Assembly (NCBI GenBank): GCA_030690895.1
Contig: JAUYFQ010000086.1
Location: forward strand, 28,816 to 92,815
Reading direction: 5' to 3'
Length of the DNA: 64,000 nucleotides
Source: Sulfuricellaceae bacterium
GTDB lineage: Bacteria > Pseudomonadota > Gammaproteobacteria > Burkholderiales > Sulfuricellaceae
In this document: positions 36,330 to 45,219 of the stretch, piece after piece
How positions within the stretch are numbered: the stretch's first letter is position 1
Layout of the letters: the number at the start of each line of letters is the position of its first letter
Notes under the pieces: model-generated
Told to the model about the DNA's origin: nothing
Seen by the model: only the letters and a program-made list of their open reading frames with translations
The model's database searches: none
Made by a program: the position numbers and the translations under genes

Positions 36330-39300
36330 GAGCCGCCTCCGATTTCCAGCCAGGCCGCGCCGGACTCAATATAACGCTCAATCCCTTCCTGATTCTCACG
36401 ACTGGGCAAGGTGACCGTGCTGGTAAAATCATGCGCACCCAGGTTGACACCCAGCGCAACGCGATTGCTCTGCCGTTGATATACCAGCAGGAAAGCGCGC
36501 TGTGAATCACGGTCCACCAGTCGCTCAAGCTGGTAGTCTGGATACTGTGAACGTGCCCTATACAGGCTGACTACATCTTGAGTTTCCAGGTATCCATGTA
36601 ACGCCTGGCGTAAACCAGGCGGAATCACCCGTGCTGAAATCACCCCACCCGCCAAGCCAATCCGGTTTAACAGACTGTCTTCCACGGTAGGCACGCCGAC
36701 CGAATTGAACTGTGCCTGCTGCATGCGGTTTTCGCTATGCTGGCGGAAGCCCCATCGCGCCACTGGCGATAGCCACAACACGCCAAACTCCTTGTTCCGG
36801 CTTTGCTTGATGTACAGGGACTGCGGCAGATTGCCCACCTCATAACCGACCGTTTCGGGGGAACCATCGACGAAGCCGTAGTCAAGACCGGCTGAGCGTA
36901 CGGTTTGGGCCAGGACCTTTGCCAAGGGCGTCAGCATGCTTGTCACGTGCGCGCCATTATCGAATGCAAGCAAGGCAGCATTGCTGGCTGCAGGCTGATC
37001 CGGTCGCACCCCGAAAGCGCGGCTTTGCACCACCAGCATGTTGCGCGTCCCGGCCTCGCGCAGTATCACCTGATTGACCAGGTTGAACAGGTTAGCCGTG
37101 TTCTGCATGTTCAGCATGTCAGCCGAATGATCCATATTGGTGTTCGGATCGGCGCCGGCAATCAGCAACTCCTCGGCGCGCAGCGTTTCAAACAGGGCGA
37201 CTCCGGCTTCAAAACTGTTAACCTCAAAAATCGGCCGTGGCACTTGCACCACATACCCCGTCCCAGGTTCGATCCGAAATATGTAAGTGCCCCAGTATCG
37301 GCGTCTGGCGGCATTTTCACGTTCATTGAGAAGAAGATACTCGCGCCGGGTCTCCCTGTGACGGTAGCGAGTCACCTCATAGCCCATGATGGCTGCGGCG
37401 GCATCCAGTACCCGCAGCTCTTCCAACGCCTCGCCAGACCACTCCTTCAACTTGCGTCGCTGGGAAATCAGCTGCACTAGCGGGGTCAGCACTTCCTCAT
37501 CGAAAAACAGCAGTTCCTCTGGCTTTGGTGGCATGTACAGATTGGTTCCGCTCTCCGCAATATTACCCTTGGTGCCAAGTATCCACTCCTGCAAGTAGCC
37601 GGTAATACCCTGGTCGCGTTCACGCAAGCCGGACTCGAGTCTGGTCAGCAGCAATTTACTCTGCACCTTGCGGATTTCTGCCGCCCCCAGCACCAGCTCA
37701 GCGTATCGACCACGACTCGCTTCTCGCTGGATACCCTCTACCGGTGAGGCATGCCATGAAACCGACAGGTTACCGACCATGCCTTTGATGTCCTTCAGAT
37801 TGACCCCCTCCGGCACTTCCGACTTGACCCACAGGCCGGAAGGTATTTCCTTGCGAACAGATTGGGTATTGTTGTCACTCTTTGAACTCAGCGCTGTCAC
37901 CAGCTCGTTATCGTAGCTTCGCACCTGCAAAACATCGTGCCGGCCGAGTTCACGATGAAAAATATTGAACAAGGTCTGGTAGTTGCGCAACACATCCGCC
38001 GTACCATCAAGATTTGCCTTGCGGTGCGAACCGCCAATGGCCAATGCGCGCGCATTGAAGCGCTCGAACAAGACCACCCCGGCTTCAGCAGTTCCACGCT
38101 CATCAAGCGGAGCTGGCGCCTCGATGGCCAGCCGGATGGCGGCATCCGGGCGGATCACATATATACCCCATCCGCGCCTGGGTTCCCTTTCACGCAGATA
38201 CAAAAGCCCGCCGCCGCTATGGCTGACTTCATAATTCACGCGCCCGAGAATTTGCCGCGCCTCTGCCAGGTCAGACGGCTGACGCGTTGTGGAATAGACA
38301 AGAAGCTGCCTGAGGCCGCGCGAAAATACATCAAGCTCCTGCGGAAGAGGCTGATCGACCGGCAACTTCCTGCTTTGATACATGGCGACTTTATCCTGCC
38401 GCACCAAGTCGATCAGACTGTCTTCGCTGCGCACCGCCAGCGCCTTGGCATTAGCCGTTGCCGGGGGCACAGGCCAGGACCAGAACTCTGGCAGAAAGGT
38501 CAGGCCGAAGCCCGCCACGCTGGCCACGACCACGGCAGTCAGCGAAGTCTGCAAGGTAGAGCGTGTCAAGCGCGCCGCGATTCCCTTGTCATGCATCTTG
38601 ATAGCGATCAGGGTGGACAACAGGTAGCCGAAGGCAAAAAAATCCGTCGTCTTGTACTCGGGGATCAACCACAGCAACAGATAGCCCAAAACCAGTTTAT
38701 AGAAAAACCCCACGTTAAAAAACAACAACAACTTGCGCGCGCCTTCTATGCTCGTCTGCTGCAAAAATGGTGCGCGCAGGATCCAGATTGCCAGGCCATA
38801 GATCACAAAGGCCTCGACAAAGGAGATCAGAATTTTGGTTGGCTGATACCATTGCAAGGCCAGCAGCGCAGGGATCAGGATGCCGTTGAAATCCCAGCCG
38901 TAATGCAGGTTCATGCGCGAAGCGAGCAATGCAGTGACGATCAGGATGATGTAGGCCTTGGGGCTGGCCAGCATCGACGAAGCAATATCCTCATATAGAT
39001 AATTGATCCCGCTGATGGAAAAGTTGGTCAGTTCCATCAAGCCATAACGCACGATCAGGTAAGTCAGCGCAATCGTTACCATCAATGGCGGCAAGCCGCG
39101 CAGAAAACCGGGTTTCCAGAACTGGTTTGCCACTAGCGCGACGATGATCAGGCCGAAACTGTGCAAGTTATTGCGGTAATCAAATTGCATACCCAGCCAA
39201 TCGTTGAACGATGCACCGACTACCGGCAACAACCAGCCATCCATAACGATCCGCACGACCACGCTGACCAGAAACAGGGCAAAGAACCTGTCGCGCCCGA

Positions 39301-39457
39301 ACAGGTTTCCCCACTTGCCAAGGCCGGAAAAATACTCGGAATAAATCCAGACTATCCAGTAGGTCAAAACACCTTCGACCAACACCACCCCGGCTGACCA
39401 CGGTTTTGAAATCAGAAGGGGAACCAGATAACCGGGGATCACCAGGCCGGACAGCAC
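36326..39457 (-). CDS. PgsC/CapC-like membrane protein with two CapC units and two hydrolase-like domains
   Basis: 1043 residues from GTG 39457. The N-terminus LSGLVIPGYLVPLLISKPW matches PgsC/CapC, the membrane partner of PgsB. A second unit, GWDFNGILIPALLALQW, recurs at about 184-202, so the ~340-residue membrane part holds a tandem CapC pair. The soluble part contains two copies of one domain (about 428-530 and 720-830) related to the downstream secreted hydrolase, but with its His residues replaced. CapC-like sequence continues in frame upstream (VVAFFNLRLGW) without ATG, GTG or TTG, so the true start may be an ATT near 39565 or be damaged by the adjacent repeat. Confidence 0.75.
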   Translation of the reverse strand: MLSGLVIPGYLVPLLISKPWSAGVVLVEGVLTYWIVWIYSEYFSGLGKWGNLFGRDRFFALFLVSVVVRIVMDGWLLPVVGASFNDWLGMQFDYRNNLHSFGLIIVALVANQFWKPGFLRGLPPLMVTIALTYLIVRYGLMELTNFSISGINYLYEDIASSMLASPKAYIILIVTALLASRMNLHYGWDFNGILIPALLALQWYQPTKILISFVEAFVIYGLAIWILRAPFLQQTSIEGARKLLLFFNVGFFYKLVLGYLLLWLIPEYKTTDFFAFGYLLSTLIAIKMHDKGIAARLTRSTLQTSLTAVVVASVAGFGLTFLPEFWSWPVPPATANAKALAVRSEDSLIDLVRQDKVAMYQSRKLPVDQPLPQELDVFSRGLRQLLVYSTTRQPSDLAEARQILGRVNYEVSHSGGGLLYLREREPRRGWGIYVIRPDAAIRLAIEAPAPLDERGTAEAGVVLFERFNARALAIGGSHRKANLDGTADVLRNYQTLFNIFHRELGRHDVLQVRSYDNELVTALSSKSDNNTQSVRKEIPSGLWVKSEVPEGVNLKDIKGMVGNLSVSWHASPVEGIQREASRGRYAELVLGAAEIRKVQSKLLLTRLESGLRERDQGITGYLQEWILGTKGNIAESGTNLYMPPKPEELLFFDEEVLTPLVQLISQRRKLKEWSGEALEELRVLDAAAAIMGYEVTRYRHRETRREYLLLNERENAARRRYWGTYIFRIEPGTGYVVQVPRPIFEVNSFEAGVALFETLRAEELLIAGADPNTNMDHSADMLNMQNTANLFNLVNQVILREAGTRNMLVVQSRAFGVRPDQPAASNAALLAFDNGAHVTSMLTPLAKVLAQTVRSAGLDYGFVDGSPETVGYEVGNLPQSLYIKQSRNKEFGVLWLSPVARWGFRQHSENRMQQAQFNSVGVPTVEDSLLNRIGLAGGVISARVIPPGLRQALHGYLETQDVVSLYRARSQYPDYQLERLVDRDSQRAFLLVYQRQSNRVALGVNLGAHDFTSTVTLPSRENQEGIERYIESGAAWLEIGGGS

Positions 39458-39570
39458 CCAGCCCAGTCGCAGGTTGAAAAAAGCGACTACAAAAACGCCG
39501 ACCCAGACGGTGGTAACAACAGAGCTGGCCAGACTGGTTTCGGGAAAGATATGGAGCGGAAAAATACTGT

Positions 39571-39661
39571 TCTCAGTTCTCAGTTGTCAGCTATCAGCCG
39601 ACAGCCAAAACAAAGCGGCGTAGCCGCACAAAACCGCTGAAAACTGACAGCTGATAGCTAA
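39571..39661. repeat. palindromic repeat upstream of the PgsC-like gene
   Basis: TTGTCAGCTATCAGC on the left and GCTGATAGCTAAAAGC/AACTGACAGCTGATAGC on the right form a long imperfect hairpin around a GC-rich centre. It sits between the response regulator and the PgsC-like gene, where the promoter and true start should lie. Confidence 0.65.
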
Positions 39662-39674
39662 AAGCAATCCGGGA

Positions 39675-40091
39675 TTATACAAAATCACTGCTGCCTGCAC
39701 ACTTATGGTCAAGCAACTCTGTCAGTTTCTCGATAATCAACCTGGGTTCGATTGGCTTGTTCAATACGGCATCGGCGCCAGCCTGAATAGCCGCCTGCAC
39801 CTCGCTCGGCTTACTCATGCCTGTCAGCGCCAGCACGGGCAATGAACATTTCAGCTCAGTGCGCAGCCAGCGCATGAATCGCAAACCATCCATCACGGGC
39901 ATCATCAGATCAACCATGAGGATGTCAATCGACTGATCCGGTAGCGTACTTTGCAGGATAGAAATGGCCTGAACGCCATCCCCTGCGGTCAATACTTCAT
40001 ACCCAGCCCGATCCAGAACCATACTGAGCAATTCAACAATGATCGCATCATCATCCACAACCAGGATGCGCGGCTTGCATGCCTGGTTCAT
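39675..40091 (-). CDS. stand-alone response regulator receiver protein
   Basis: A 138-residue CheY-like receiver with the acidic pocket DDD (13-15), the phospho-acceptor Asp61 in VDLMMPVMDG, and the conserved LTG and LNKPIEP segments. It has no output domain. The ATG at 40091 follows the sensor protein's stop with no gap, so the two form a pair. It may relay the sensor's signal to the downstream envelope locus or to another partner; which one cannot be told. Confidence 0.9.
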   Translation of the reverse strand: MNQACKPRILVVDDDAIIVELLSMVLDRAGYEVLTAGDGVQAISILQSTLPDQSIDILMVDLMMPVMDGLRFMRWLRTELKCSLPVLALTGMSKPSEVQAAIQAGADAVLNKPIEPRLIIEKLTELLDHKCAGSSDFV

Positions 40092-42806
40092 TTAGATGAA
40101 CCCTTTCAATTTAAGCTCGAAACGGGTACCCACGCCAATTTCACTATGACCTTCCAGCCTGCCCTCCCAATACGCGACTCGCATTGCGCTTTGCTGCAGT
40201 TTTCCAAATTCATCTGTAGCCTGCGATGAATCACCATGCAAATAGGACTGAAGTCGATCCTCCGGGATACCAAACCCCTGGTTAGCAAATCGATAAGTGA
40301 TCCACCCCTCCCGCTCCTCCAAGCTTGCCAGAATACTGCCCTGCTGGATTGTATCCGCCACCAGCACCGCCAAAACAGAGTCCAACACATCTTGAAGTCC
40401 TTCTGGGGAAGCGAATACCAAGCTGACCAGATCGGGTAGTTGCAAATCAAAGACGACCCCATGCACAGCGGCCTTGTCACGTATCGCTTCCACTGCAGCC
40501 AGCAGGGGTCGCCTGCAATCTATGGGATAGCACTCCACAACGCCGGTATCGACCTCCTGATTCAACAGGCCGTTTACCTGTTCGGTCACTGCAACCAGAT
40601 TAGAGATTTTATCTCGGATGATGCTGATGACCCGACTCTGTTTATCTTCGGCCAGGTCACCCGTCTCCAGCAATGAAATGCCGGACAGAAGGGATTCGGT
40701 GTCATTTCTGATCTGATAGGCCACCCGTTCCATCACTTCGTCCTTGATGCTGTAGAGACGCTTGACCATCGTGGTGTCAACCAATTCGCAGAGGATTCCC
40801 TCCACCTCGAAAGGCAGTGGGTCGCCTTCGCGTAATATCTGTTTCCCCCGCGTAGGCAAAAGCGGGCCAAGATGCAGCATATAGCTGCGAGAGTCGTCGG
40901 CCAGCTTCGCTGGCAAGGAAATTTTCTGTCGGTCGAGGATAATTGCCTGCATCACGCCGCGAGCATAATCCAAGCTGACGTCGGCCAAGGCGCCGATCAA
41001 ATCCGTCGCCGTCATCTGGTATGGCAACAACTTGGCCTCTGATAGCAGCAAGACCATTTGCCGGTTGGCAATCCGCACCTGGCCGAACAAATCATACAAA
41101 ATACTGGCCGTGCCAAGACCGTCCAGATATTCCTCCATCCCGCCCAGCCTGCGATCCAGCGCGACAAGGGTTTTATTCAGCGATTCGGTAAGTTGTTCGC
41201 CACCCTGGAGGCGAAGGTAGCGCTGCAACGGCCTGGATGATTTTGCTTCCTTGTCAAGCGCTTGCTGTCGATGGAACAGCAATTCGGCAATCTGTTCGGC
41301 AAAATCGCGCAGCACGGCCTCACGATTGTGTAAGGCGGCCAGTTTTTCCGGACGGGCGCCAAATGCCCAAAACCCCAGCACTTCTCCACCAAACAACAAT
41401 GGGATCAGATATTGGACCTCGCCATCCTGTCCATGACTCAGGTAATTCTGAACCTCAATCGGATGACGCTCTGCAATGGCCGTGCTATAGGGAGGGCGCT
41501 CGTAATCACGACGCAGCTCCTTTATGTCCTGCAAGCCGCAGTTAAGCGACTTCACTTCACGGACACGATGATCGCCCTTCACCCTTTCCAGGAAAATAAC
41601 CCGTTCGAGATTCAGTGTCTGATTAACCATGGAAATCACTTGCGACCAGTGTTCCTGAGAAGTGGTAAAACTTGCCGGAAAGAATCGCTGCCGTAATTTG
41701 GCGTTGGTTTCCAGCAACATTCGGCGCAGCGTAGTCTCCTCATTGGCGGCTCGGTAACGGGTAAACATCAGGTAGCTTGCGATCTGTACCGCCCATAGTT
41801 CAACCAATGGCAACCAAATTCTGGCGTAATGCAAGGCAAGCCAGGCAAGCAATGCGTAGACTACAACCAGAATCACCGTCAGACCTGACGTAAAGCGCAC
41901 CCCCGCACCCCACTGAAACATGAACAGACTGACGCCAACAAGAAACAAAATAAGCGGAAACTGAAGCCAAAGTGGAACTGACCGGACGACTTGGTCACGC
42001 AACAGCGTGTCCAGTGCAAAACCATGGAACTCCAACTCGCTCAGCAACTTCCCGGAGACGGCAAGAGGGGTAAACAAGTAGGGGCCTGAATCGGACACGC
42101 CAATCAGGACGCTCCGTCCATTCACCAGTTCCGGAATCAATTCCCCTTTCAGAACACGTTGTGCCGAAATACGCGGCAAACTCGCTGCGCCCCCCAAAAA
42201 ATTAACCAGGAAAGGCCTTTTCTCCAGCTTGGTCCCGGCCAACTCTGCGCTGTGCGTGGCAGCCATTCCCTCAAGCGAGGCAAACTGGTGCTGGCCATCA
42301 CTCAAAAAAGCGTAAGCCTGCCTGCGATGCACGCCGTATTCGCTCGGTGCAATGGCATAAGCGGCCATCGTCAGGCCCAGTCCTTGCGCAGACGGTGGTA
42401 AAGGTTCCATCACTGGCGCATCCAGCGAAGCCCCGACAGGCGAAAGCAGGCGTCGACCAAAAATCGCCTTGCCGGTCTGATGAATAGTAAAATAAAAATC
42501 CTTGGAAACACTTGGCGGCATAAAGGTAAACACCACCTGCGCCGCGCCCTGTGTTTGTAATTCCTTGATCAGAGGCAGCCAGACTTCGTCACCCGCATCG
42601 CGCAATTCGGGCTCGACTTCCAGCAACATCACCTTGGGTTGTTTATGCGCCGAAGCTGCCGCCCCCCCCAAAAGGTGGTCGTACATAACGCCATCTAGTG
42701 TTGCAAACAAGCCTAATAGGCTTGCAAGCCAAAGCACGCAACCAAGCAGCAGACCAACCACCACTGCGGCATAGCCGGTTTCGGTATAACTAAAGCGTTT
42801 TATCAA
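40092..42806 (-). CDS. CHASE2-domain sensor protein with a degenerate kinase core
   Basis: A 904-residue membrane sensor. An N-terminal helix is followed by a CHASE2 periplasmic domain (about 35-290), three transmembrane segments (about 295-365), a GAF-like domain (about 395-520), a PAS-like segment, and a histidine-kinase-like C-terminus. At the expected phospho-His helix the sequence is VAYQIRNDTESLL with no His. The ATPase domain keeps GFGIPEDR but has a weak N-box. It starts with TTG at 42806 with GGAG seven bases upstream. It could be a pseudokinase or use a partner kinase. Confidence 0.8.
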   Translation of the reverse strand: MIKRFSYTETGYAAVVVGLLLGCVLWLASLLGLFATLDGVMYDHLLGGAAASAHKQPKVMLLEVEPELRDAGDEVWLPLIKELQTQGAAQVVFTFMPPSVSKDFYFTIHQTGKAIFGRRLLSPVGASLDAPVMEPLPPSAQGLGLTMAAYAIAPSEYGVHRRQAYAFLSDGQHQFASLEGMAATHSAELAGTKLEKRPFLVNFLGGAASLPRISAQRVLKGELIPELVNGRSVLIGVSDSGPYLFTPLAVSGKLLSELEFHGFALDTLLRDQVVRSVPLWLQFPLILFLVGVSLFMFQWGAGVRFTSGLTVILVVVYALLAWLALHYARIWLPLVELWAVQIASYLMFTRYRAANEETTLRRMLLETNAKLRQRFFPASFTTSQEHWSQVISMVNQTLNLERVIFLERVKGDHRVREVKSLNCGLQDIKELRRDYERPPYSTAIAERHPIEVQNYLSHGQDGEVQYLIPLLFGGEVLGFWAFGARPEKLAALHNREAVLRDFAEQIAELLFHRQQALDKEAKSSRPLQRYLRLQGGEQLTESLNKTLVALDRRLGGMEEYLDGLGTASILYDLFGQVRIANRQMVLLLSEAKLLPYQMTATDLIGALADVSLDYARGVMQAIILDRQKISLPAKLADDSRSYMLHLGPLLPTRGKQILREGDPLPFEVEGILCELVDTTMVKRLYSIKDEVMERVAYQIRNDTESLLSGISLLETGDLAEDKQSRVISIIRDKISNLVAVTEQVNGLLNQEVDTGVVECYPIDCRRPLLAAVEAIRDKAAVHGVVFDLQLPDLVSLVFASPEGLQDVLDSVLAVLVADTIQQGSILASLEEREGWITYRFANQGFGIPEDRLQSYLHGDSSQATDEFGKLQQSAMRVAYWEGRLEGHSEIGVGTRFELKLKGFI

Positions 42807-42852
42807 GTATCAACTCCAAAGCCCACAAACAACCCATCCAAAATCTGACTAG

Positions 42853-43022
42853 CTAGGAGCCTTAGTCGGACTTGAAGAATCGAAGCGAAATTTTGGCTGG
42901 GCGAGGGCAGAATTTGACGATTTTGCAGGGCAACAGTCGTTCTATTGCCCAAAAAAGAGGCAGATTATGCACCGTCCAGGTGAAATTGCAGCCGATTTCC
43001 TTTAAGTCCGACAGGTTCCTAG
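42853..43022. repeat. MITE-like element with ~30-base inverted ends
   Basis: The ends CTAGGAGCCTTAGTCGGACT (left) and AGTCCGACAGGTTCCTAG (right) are imperfect inverted repeats bounding about 170 bases with no coding capacity. It fills most of the gap between sdhB and the sensor gene. Confidence 0.65.
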
Positions 43023-43027
43023 GGGAA

Positions 43028-43723
43028 TTATACCGTCCGTTTCACCAGCATTTCCTTGATCTTGCCGATCGCCCGCGTCGGATTCAGACCCTTGGGGCAC
43101 ACTTCGACGCAATTCATGATGCTGTGGCAGCGGAATAGGCGGTATGGATCTTCCAGGTTATCCAGGCGCTCGTTGGTGGCCTGATCGCGACTATCGACGA
43201 TGAAACGGTAGGCCTGCAACAGCCCGGCGGGGCCGACGAATTTGTCCGGGTTCCACCAGAACGAGGGACAGGAGGTGGAGCAGCAGGCGCACAGGATGCA
43301 TTCGTACAAACCGTCCAGTTCTGCGCGGTCTTCCGGCGACTGCAGGCGCTCGGTTTCCAGTTCCGGGTCCTCGTTGATCAGGTAGGGCTTGATCGAACGG
43401 TATTGCTTGAGGAACTGGCTCATATCCACGATCAGGTCACGGATCACCGGCAAACCGGGCAAGGGGCGCAGTTCGACCGGCTCATTGAGGCCAGCCAACG
43501 GCGTCACGCAGGCCAAGCCGTTCTTGCCGTTGATGTTCATGCCATCCGACCCGCACACCCCTTCGCGGCAGGAGCGGCGCACGCTCAGGGTTTCGTCCTG
43601 CTCCTTGAGCAACAGAATGGCGTCGAGCAGCATTTTGCCTTCCGGCGCGATATCCAACTCATAGTCCTGCATGTACGGTTTGGCATCAGTTTCCGGGTTA
43701 TAGCGGTAGATCGAGAATTTCAT
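43028..43723 (-). CDS. sdhB: succinate dehydrogenase iron-sulfur subunit
   Basis: A 231-residue subunit carrying the 2Fe-2S centre (CREGVCGSDGMNINGKNGLAC), the 4Fe-4S motif (CILCACCSTSCP) and the 3Fe-4S motif (CHSIMNCVEVCPKGL). It passes electrons from SdhA to the membrane quinone site. The start ATG 43723 follows a strong AAAGGAGG. It is separated from sdhA by the Wadjet cluster and a DUF3617 gene, and from sdhE by about 31 kb. Confidence 0.97.
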   Translation of the reverse strand: MKFSIYRYNPETDAKPYMQDYELDIAPEGKMLLDAILLLKEQDETLSVRRSCREGVCGSDGMNINGKNGLACVTPLAGLNEPVELRPLPGLPVIRDLIVDMSQFLKQYRSIKPYLINEDPELETERLQSPEDRAELDGLYECILCACCSTSCPSFWWNPDKFVGPAGLLQAYRFIVDSRDQATNERLDNLEDPYRLFRCHSIMNCVEVCPKGLNPTRAIGKIKEMLVKRTV

Positions 43724-43769
43724 ACACCTCCTTTACATCCGGTAGGTTGGGCACAGCGTACCCAAACTA

Positions 43770-43872
43770 CTAAGGGCTCGTTAATGAATAACCATTCGCA
43801 GCGCCTTACGCCTTGCATCCATCCCGAATACGAGGCAACGTATGACCAAGTTATTCATTAACGAGCCCTTAG
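43770..43872. repeat. 103-base element with perfect 22-base inverted ends
   Basis: Left arm 43770-43791 begins CTAAGGGCTCGTTAATG; its exact reverse complement is at 43851-43872. The jetD stop codon lies inside the right arm, so the element either supplied the gene's last codons or acts as a hairpin terminator between jetD and sdhB. Confidence 0.85.
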
Positions 43873-45012
43873 TGCCGACTCCAGCCAGTCGTAGCCGATT
43901 CTTTCCTGTTCAAGCCGCAGTTTCGAGCGTATCCGATTGTCCCGCAAATCATCGTAGAGCGCGCTTTCCTCAGGGTTCAACCGGGGAAGGTCGCGCAGAG
44001 TCGGTTTTTCTTCCTCGCCCCATTGCGCTTCAAAAGCCAGCAAAGTGGCGCGATCCATCAAAAAAGACTCGGCAGACCCAAGCTGACTGCGGAGCTGATC
44101 CAGAATGGCGAAGCCATGCGTATCAATGTCACCCCAATAATACACGCGGCAACGGACAAGCCACTCGGCCTGGCTCAACATTTCAAAACCATAGCCTGCG
44201 CCGAAAACAATCAGGCTGTTTTTCAATGGCGGAAAGGCCAGGTAGTTGATCTCGTTCTCGGTGATGAACACCTGCGAGACATCAGGATCGAGTCGGGCAA
44301 AACTTGCGACATCCAAAGTCACGTCCTGCCCTATCGAATCAAGGGACAACATCCGAAAACGGACACGCAAGGGCTTGTCGCGGAAACCATAGCGCCGGGC
44401 AAACTGGCTACTGCCAGTGGCGGAAAAATCGATTGCTTCGGGCGGCAGCGCCCTGTCCAGCAATTCGGCGAGCACGCCGCGATACGCTTCGATAAATTTG
44501 CTATGCACACCGGGAAGATCAACCTGGCGCAAATAAACATCAGGGCGGGGATGCGCCTGCATCCAGGCGACAATTGCCAGCAAGCGATCCCATTCATCGG
44601 CCAATTCCAGCGCCTTCAAGGGCTTGCGGGCGAGCCAGTCCAGCAGGATCGGTTGATGCAGGCGGGTCGCTTCCAGCAGGACTGCGAAGCGGGAAACATC
44701 CTTCCTTTTGGCGATCCACGCAATGGCAGCATCGAAGCTGTCGATCCAAATTTCTGATGGCATGGTGTTGACGCCGAACAGGCGGTGCCGGAATTCCCGC
44801 ATCTCGACCCGGCAATGCGACAGGGATCGCAATGCGCTGACCCATGTGCGAACCGTATCAAAATGCGCAGTCATCTCATCAGAAGTCGGCGTCTTGAGCG
44901 TCAAACGGCGCGGAAAAAGCTGTTCGCCCGTGACCAGGCTGGAGAGAATATCACCCCGTATCCACAGCTTCTGCAACTGGACGCGCAGGTCGTCAGGGCT
45001 TGTCCAATTCAT
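43858..45012 (-). CDS. jetD: Wadjet subunit JetD (TOPRIM nuclease-like)
   Basis: A 384-residue protein with a DUF3322 N-terminal part and DUF2220 C-terminal part. The latter is TOPRIM-like, with the Glu in VFITENEINYLAF and the acidic pair in YYWGDIDTHGFAIL. JetD cuts plasmid DNA after loop extrusion by JetABC. I use ATG 45012 with AGGAG eight bases upstream; an upstream in-frame start at 45060 lies inside the palindromic repeat. A 207-base gap containing that repeat separates it from jetC. Confidence 0.9.
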   Translation of the reverse strand: MNWTSPDDLRVQLQKLWIRGDILSSLVTGEQLFPRRLTLKTPTSDEMTAHFDTVRTWVSALRSLSHCRVEMREFRHRLFGVNTMPSEIWIDSFDAAIAWIAKRKDVSRFAVLLEATRLHQPILLDWLARKPLKALELADEWDRLLAIVAWMQAHPRPDVYLRQVDLPGVHSKFIEAYRGVLAELLDRALPPEAIDFSATGSSQFARRYGFRDKPLRVRFRMLSLDSIGQDVTLDVASFARLDPDVSQVFITENEINYLAFPPLKNSLIVFGAGYGFEMLSQAEWLVRCRVYYWGDIDTHGFAILDQLRSQLGSAESFLMDRATLLAFEAQWGEEEKPTLRDLPRLNPEESALYDDLRDNRIRSKLRLEQERIGYDWLESALRAR

Positions 45013-45030
45013 CCTGAAAACTCCTGTTGA

Positions 45031-45201
45031 ACCACGAAATACACGAAATACACGAAACAAGTCAAAAGCTTGCTCTGCAATGCCTTACTCCAACGCTGAG
45101 CGAGCATGAAAATGAAGCCAATATGCTGATTTTTTGCGAGCTTTCGCCTGATGGCGAAATGCCTGCTTACCCCGTTTCGTGTATTTCGTATGTTTCGTGG
45201 T
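45031..45201. repeat. palindromic intergenic repeat, ACGAAA type (copy 2), between jetC and jetD
   Basis: Arms of 28 bases (45031-45058 and 45174-45201) match at 26 positions as an inverted repeat around about 115 bases. The arms are built of ACACGAAAT units. It is the only sizeable break in the Wadjet gene run. Confidence 0.8.
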
Positions 45202-45219
45202 CGAAATGAGGTTTTTTGT

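Noticed and set aside
37937..38998. Plus-strand open frame (353 codons) opposite the PgsC-like gene
   Set aside because: The minus-strand gene has membrane helices and CapC motifs; the opposite frame is hydrophilic low-complexity sequence.
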